This document shows positions 62,144 to 64,000 of a stretch of DNA of 64,000 bases, piece after piece; the stretch's first letter is position 1, and each line of letters starts with the position of its first letter. The translations under genes were made by a program, and so were the position numbers. The notes below the pieces were generated by a model. The model was not told where the DNA came from and did no database searches. It saw nothing but the letters and a program-made list of their open reading frames with translations. Source of the DNA: Arthrobacter globiformis (GTDB taxonomy: Bacteria; Actinomycetota; Actinomycetes; Actinomycetales; Micrococcaceae); NCBI RefSeq assembly GCF_030815865.1, contig NZ_JAUSXI010000001.1:1302001-1366000 (forward strand), read 5' to 3'.

Positions 62144-63538
62144 ATGTCAGAAACACAACCGCTTGGAGCTGGCTCCGGCGCAGGGTTCGTGACTCCGGAG
62201 GAAAACTCACCAGCAGGCAAGAAGGTTCTGCGCCGCGCCATCGCTGCCTCAGCAATGGGCAACGCCACTGAGTGGTTCGATTACGGCGTTTACGCCGTGG
62301 CCGCCACCTACATCGCAGCGAACTTCTTCCCGGGCCAAGGAGCAATGGGAACCGTCTGGACGCTGGCCACTTTTGCGCTGTCCTTCCTCGTGCGACCTCT
62401 CGGCGGGCTGTTTTGGGGCCCTCTCGGTGACAGGGTTGGGCGCAAGAGGGTACTCGCGCTGACCATCATCCTGATGGCGGCCTCCACCTTCGCCATCGGC
62501 CTGCTGCCGACCCAGTCTGTGGCCGGCTGGATAGCCCCGGCCCTGCTGATCCTGCTGCGCATGGTCCAGGGGTTCTCAACTGGAGGCGAGTACGGCGGCG
62601 CAGCGACCTTCATGGCCGAATACGCGCCGGATAAGAGGCGCGGCTTCTGTGGAAGTTTCCTGGAGTTCGGTACCCTGGGCGGGTTTGCGCTCGGTTCGCT
62701 CGTCGTTCTGCTCTGCAGCCTGCTGCTCGGCGACGGGGCCATGACCGAGTGGGGCTGGCGGTTGCCGTTCCTTATCGCCGGGCCTCTCGGTATCGTCGGC
62801 ATGTACCTGCGTAACCGGCTGGAAGACACTCCGGTCTTTCGTGAGCTTGAGGCCAGCGGAGAGCTGGAACCGGCCACCAGCACTGCCCTCCGCGACCTTC
62901 TCCGCCATTACTGGCGGCCCATGTTGGTGGTGGCCGGCCTGGTCATTCCGCTTAACGTCGTCAATTACACGCTGCTCAGTTACATGCCCACCTACTTGGA
63001 AGGGACCGTGGGCATGGGCGCCAACACGGTGCTGACGCTGATGTTTGTGGGCCAGCTTGTCATGATGCTGATGATTCCGTTGGCCGGGGCCCGCTCGGAC
63101 AAGCTTGGACGAAAGCCGATGTGGTTCATCTCGCTTATTGGCCTTTTTGTCATGGCCGTCCCCATGTATATGGTCATGGCCAATGGCTTCTGGTTCGCGA
63201 TGCTCGGATTCGCTGTCCTGGGCCTGCTGTACCTCCCGCAGCTGGCCACAATCTCCGCTACTTTCCCGGCCATGTTTCCCACGCAGGTGCGGTTCGCCGG
63301 CTTCGCAATCACCTACAACGTGAGCACCGCAATCTTCGGCGGGACCGCTCCCATGATGAACGAGCTTCTCGTCAGTTCCACGGGTAACGTTCTGATGCCG
63401 GCTTTCTACATGATGGGCGCCTGCCTCGTGGGTCTGGTCGCCGTGTGGAAAATGCCGGAGACCGCCGGAGCCTCACTGCGGAACATGAAGATTCCGGGCA
63501 TCAAGAAGCTCCCCATCCCGCGCGGGTTGGAACGATAA
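62144..63538 (+). CDS. MHS-family (ProP-like) MFS permease, 464 aa
   Basis: Twelve-helix metabolite:H+ symporter of the MHS group, which carries citrate, alpha-ketoglutarate, proline/betaine or shikimate-type solutes. Pattern: AIAASAMGNATEWFDYGVYA, FLVRPLGGLFWGPLGDRVGR, LLRMVQGFSTGGEYGGAATF, MAEYAPDKRRGFCGSFLEFG and MFPTQVRFAGFAITYNVSTA. MHS members have this GN..EW.D and RR...S motif. Preceded by the cluster's operator and ended by a strong terminator. It would give a second import route for the same or a related solute. Substrate unknown; ProP would transport ectoine, proline and betaines. Confidence 0.88.
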   Translation: MSETQPLGAGSGAGFVTPEENSPAGKKVLRRAIAASAMGNATEWFDYGVYAVAATYIAANFFPGQGAMGTVWTLATFALSFLVRPLGGLFWGPLGDRVGRKRVLALTIILMAASTFAIGLLPTQSVAGWIAPALLILLRMVQGFSTGGEYGGAATFMAEYAPDKRRGFCGSFLEFGTLGGFALGSLVVLLCSLLLGDGAMTEWGWRLPFLIAGPLGIVGMYLRNRLEDTPVFRELEASGELEPATSTALRDLLRHYWRPMLVVAGLVIPLNVVNYTLLSYMPTYLEGTVGMGANTVLTLMFVGQLVMMLMIPLAGARSDKLGRKPMWFISLIGLFVMAVPMYMVMANGFWFAMLGFAVLGLLYLPQLATISATFPAMFPTQVRFAGFAITYNVSTAIFGGTAPMMNELLVSSTGNVLMPAFYMMGACLVGLVAVWKMPETAGASLRNMKIPGIKKLPIPRGLER

Positions 63539-63557
63539 ATCCAGCAAGGCCGGTTTT

Positions 63558-63610
63558 AGCCCGCGGCGGGCGCCTGAAGCAATTGTTCAGGCGCCCGCGG
63601 CGGGCTTTTT
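63558..63610 (+). terminator. Long hairpin terminator of the MHS permease
   Basis: A 21-bp stem with one mismatch (AGCCCGCGGCGGGCGCCTGA against TTCAGGCGCCCGCGGCGGGC) and seven-base loop, followed by TTTTT (63606-63610). Confidence 0.82.
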
Positions 63611-63859
63611 GGCGTGCCCAGCATCGGCTCACGGGTGCTGGTGACCACTGTCGATCCGGGCATGCCCGGGATGGGAGGGCCCGACGGCGGCCGGCTACCC
63701 AGGCGGTCAGCTCCCGGCGGCGGCCGGCTACCCGGGCGGGTCAGCTCCCGATGGCGGGTCAGTCCAGGATGGTGATGGACGGCGACGGCGATGGGCCGGA
63801 GACCGGCAGAAGCGTGCCAGGTAGGACTTAAGAACCGTCAGACTAGGCCTTAAACGGAA
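63611..63859. other. Gene-free stretch with a short tandem repeat
   Basis: GGCGGCCGGCTACCC occurs at 63686 and 63719 within a 33-bp tandem duplication (GGTCAGCTCCC follows both). Overlapping open frames here are GC-bias artefacts. No other signal seen. Confidence 0.45.
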
Positions 63860-63898
63860 AAAGCAGGGGCGCCATATGCAAAATGGCGCCTCTGCTTT
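63860..63898 (-). terminator. Hairpin terminator oriented to the minus strand
   Basis: AAAGCAGGGGCGCCAT and ATGGCGCCTCTGCTTT pair with one mismatch. On the minus strand the stem ends in GCTTTTTCC, giving a T run, consistent with a minus-strand gene ending upstream of it at 63943. Confidence 0.72.
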
Positions 63899-63942
63899 CC
63901 TGTTTCCCCGTTCGTGAACTTCGCGGAGGGGACGTTGTGCGG

Positions 63943-64000
63943 CTACCTGTGGTGGGCGGCGAGGCGTGCAGGCCGTTCCGTACCCCAGGCTGCCGCCTTT
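63943..64000 (-). CDS. Carboxy-terminus of a minus-strand gene running off the window
   Basis: The frame gives ...KAAAWGTERPARLAAHHR and a TAG stop at 63943-63945, 45 bases before a minus-strand terminator. Only 18 codons are visible, so the family cannot be identified. The terminator is the main support. Confidence 0.4.
   Translation of the reverse strand, partial: KAAAWGTERPARLAAHHR

Noticed and set aside
63445..63831. 128-codon frame at the right end
   Set aside because: It overlaps the permease end, the terminator and a short tandem repeat, and consists mostly of Arg, Gly and Pro.

Overview
The window looks like a chromosomal piece of a high-GC Gram-positive bacterium, most likely Arthrobacter or a close relative in the Micrococcaceae. 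This rests on the GC-rich third codon positions, frequent GTG/TTG starts, and a gene set typical of that group: a DUF222/HNH protein, an Rpf-type transglycosylase with LysM, a DUF2630 protein, an MSMEG_6728-family protein and a TM0106-type nuclease-helicase. REP-like palindromes related to CTGGTTGAGCCTGTCGAAAC lie between genes throughout. No rRNA, tRNA, integrase, transposase or CRISPR array was seen.

Layout. 1-16.2 kb is housekeeping: a 5'-truncated triosephosphate-isomerase-family gene, Tex, gamma-glutamyltransferase, a frameshifted DUF222-HNH gene, an epimerase, an Rpf behind a structured leader, a UvrA-like ATPase without the UvrB-binding domain, and adenine/adenosine deaminase. 16.2-34 kb holds membrane proteins, an FdhF/YdeP-type molybdopterin oxidoreductase, oxidoreductases, small acidic proteins, acylphosphatase, a large frameshifted RecB-like nuclease-helicase, glutathione-independent formaldehyde dehydrogenase, a frameshifted secreted HNH nuclease and a YceI protein. 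34.1-34.8 kb is an array of eleven 63-66 bp palindromic units filling a convergent intergenic gap.

34.8-42.6 kb is a tightly coupled sugar-acid operon with a divergent GntR regulator: MFS transporter, L-idonate/L-gulonate 5-dehydrogenase, mannonate dehydratase, KDG kinase, fructuronate reductase-type dehydrogenase and KDPG aldolase. Together they form a complete route from L-gulonate or fructuronate/mannonate to pyruvate plus glyceraldehyde 3-phosphate. 42.7-55.4 kb returns to mixed single genes (serine hydrolase, TerC, an ArsR-SRPBCC fusion with an apparently leaderless promoter, RecQ, TM2 protein, HAD hydrolase, GDPD) and includes a truncated regulator and a frameshifted secreted protein.

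55.6-63.5 kb is the most interesting part. An ectoine-type (Ehu-like) ABC importer, a RidA protein, two diverged EutA/maleate-isomerase/Asp-Glu-racemase paralogs, a GntR regulator and an MHS-family permease are laid out as five transcription units. Each is preceded by the same short palindrome (ATTGT-NN-ACAAT, one copy with a mismatch), so the cluster looks like a self-contained regulon with an unknown substrate. The last 400 bases hold two terminators and the tail of a minus-strand gene.

Five genes carry apparent single-base frameshifts and one lacks a normal start codon. Either the underlying sequence has indel errors or the strain carries an unusual load of fresh pseudogenes. Frameshift positions are given so they can be checked against reads.
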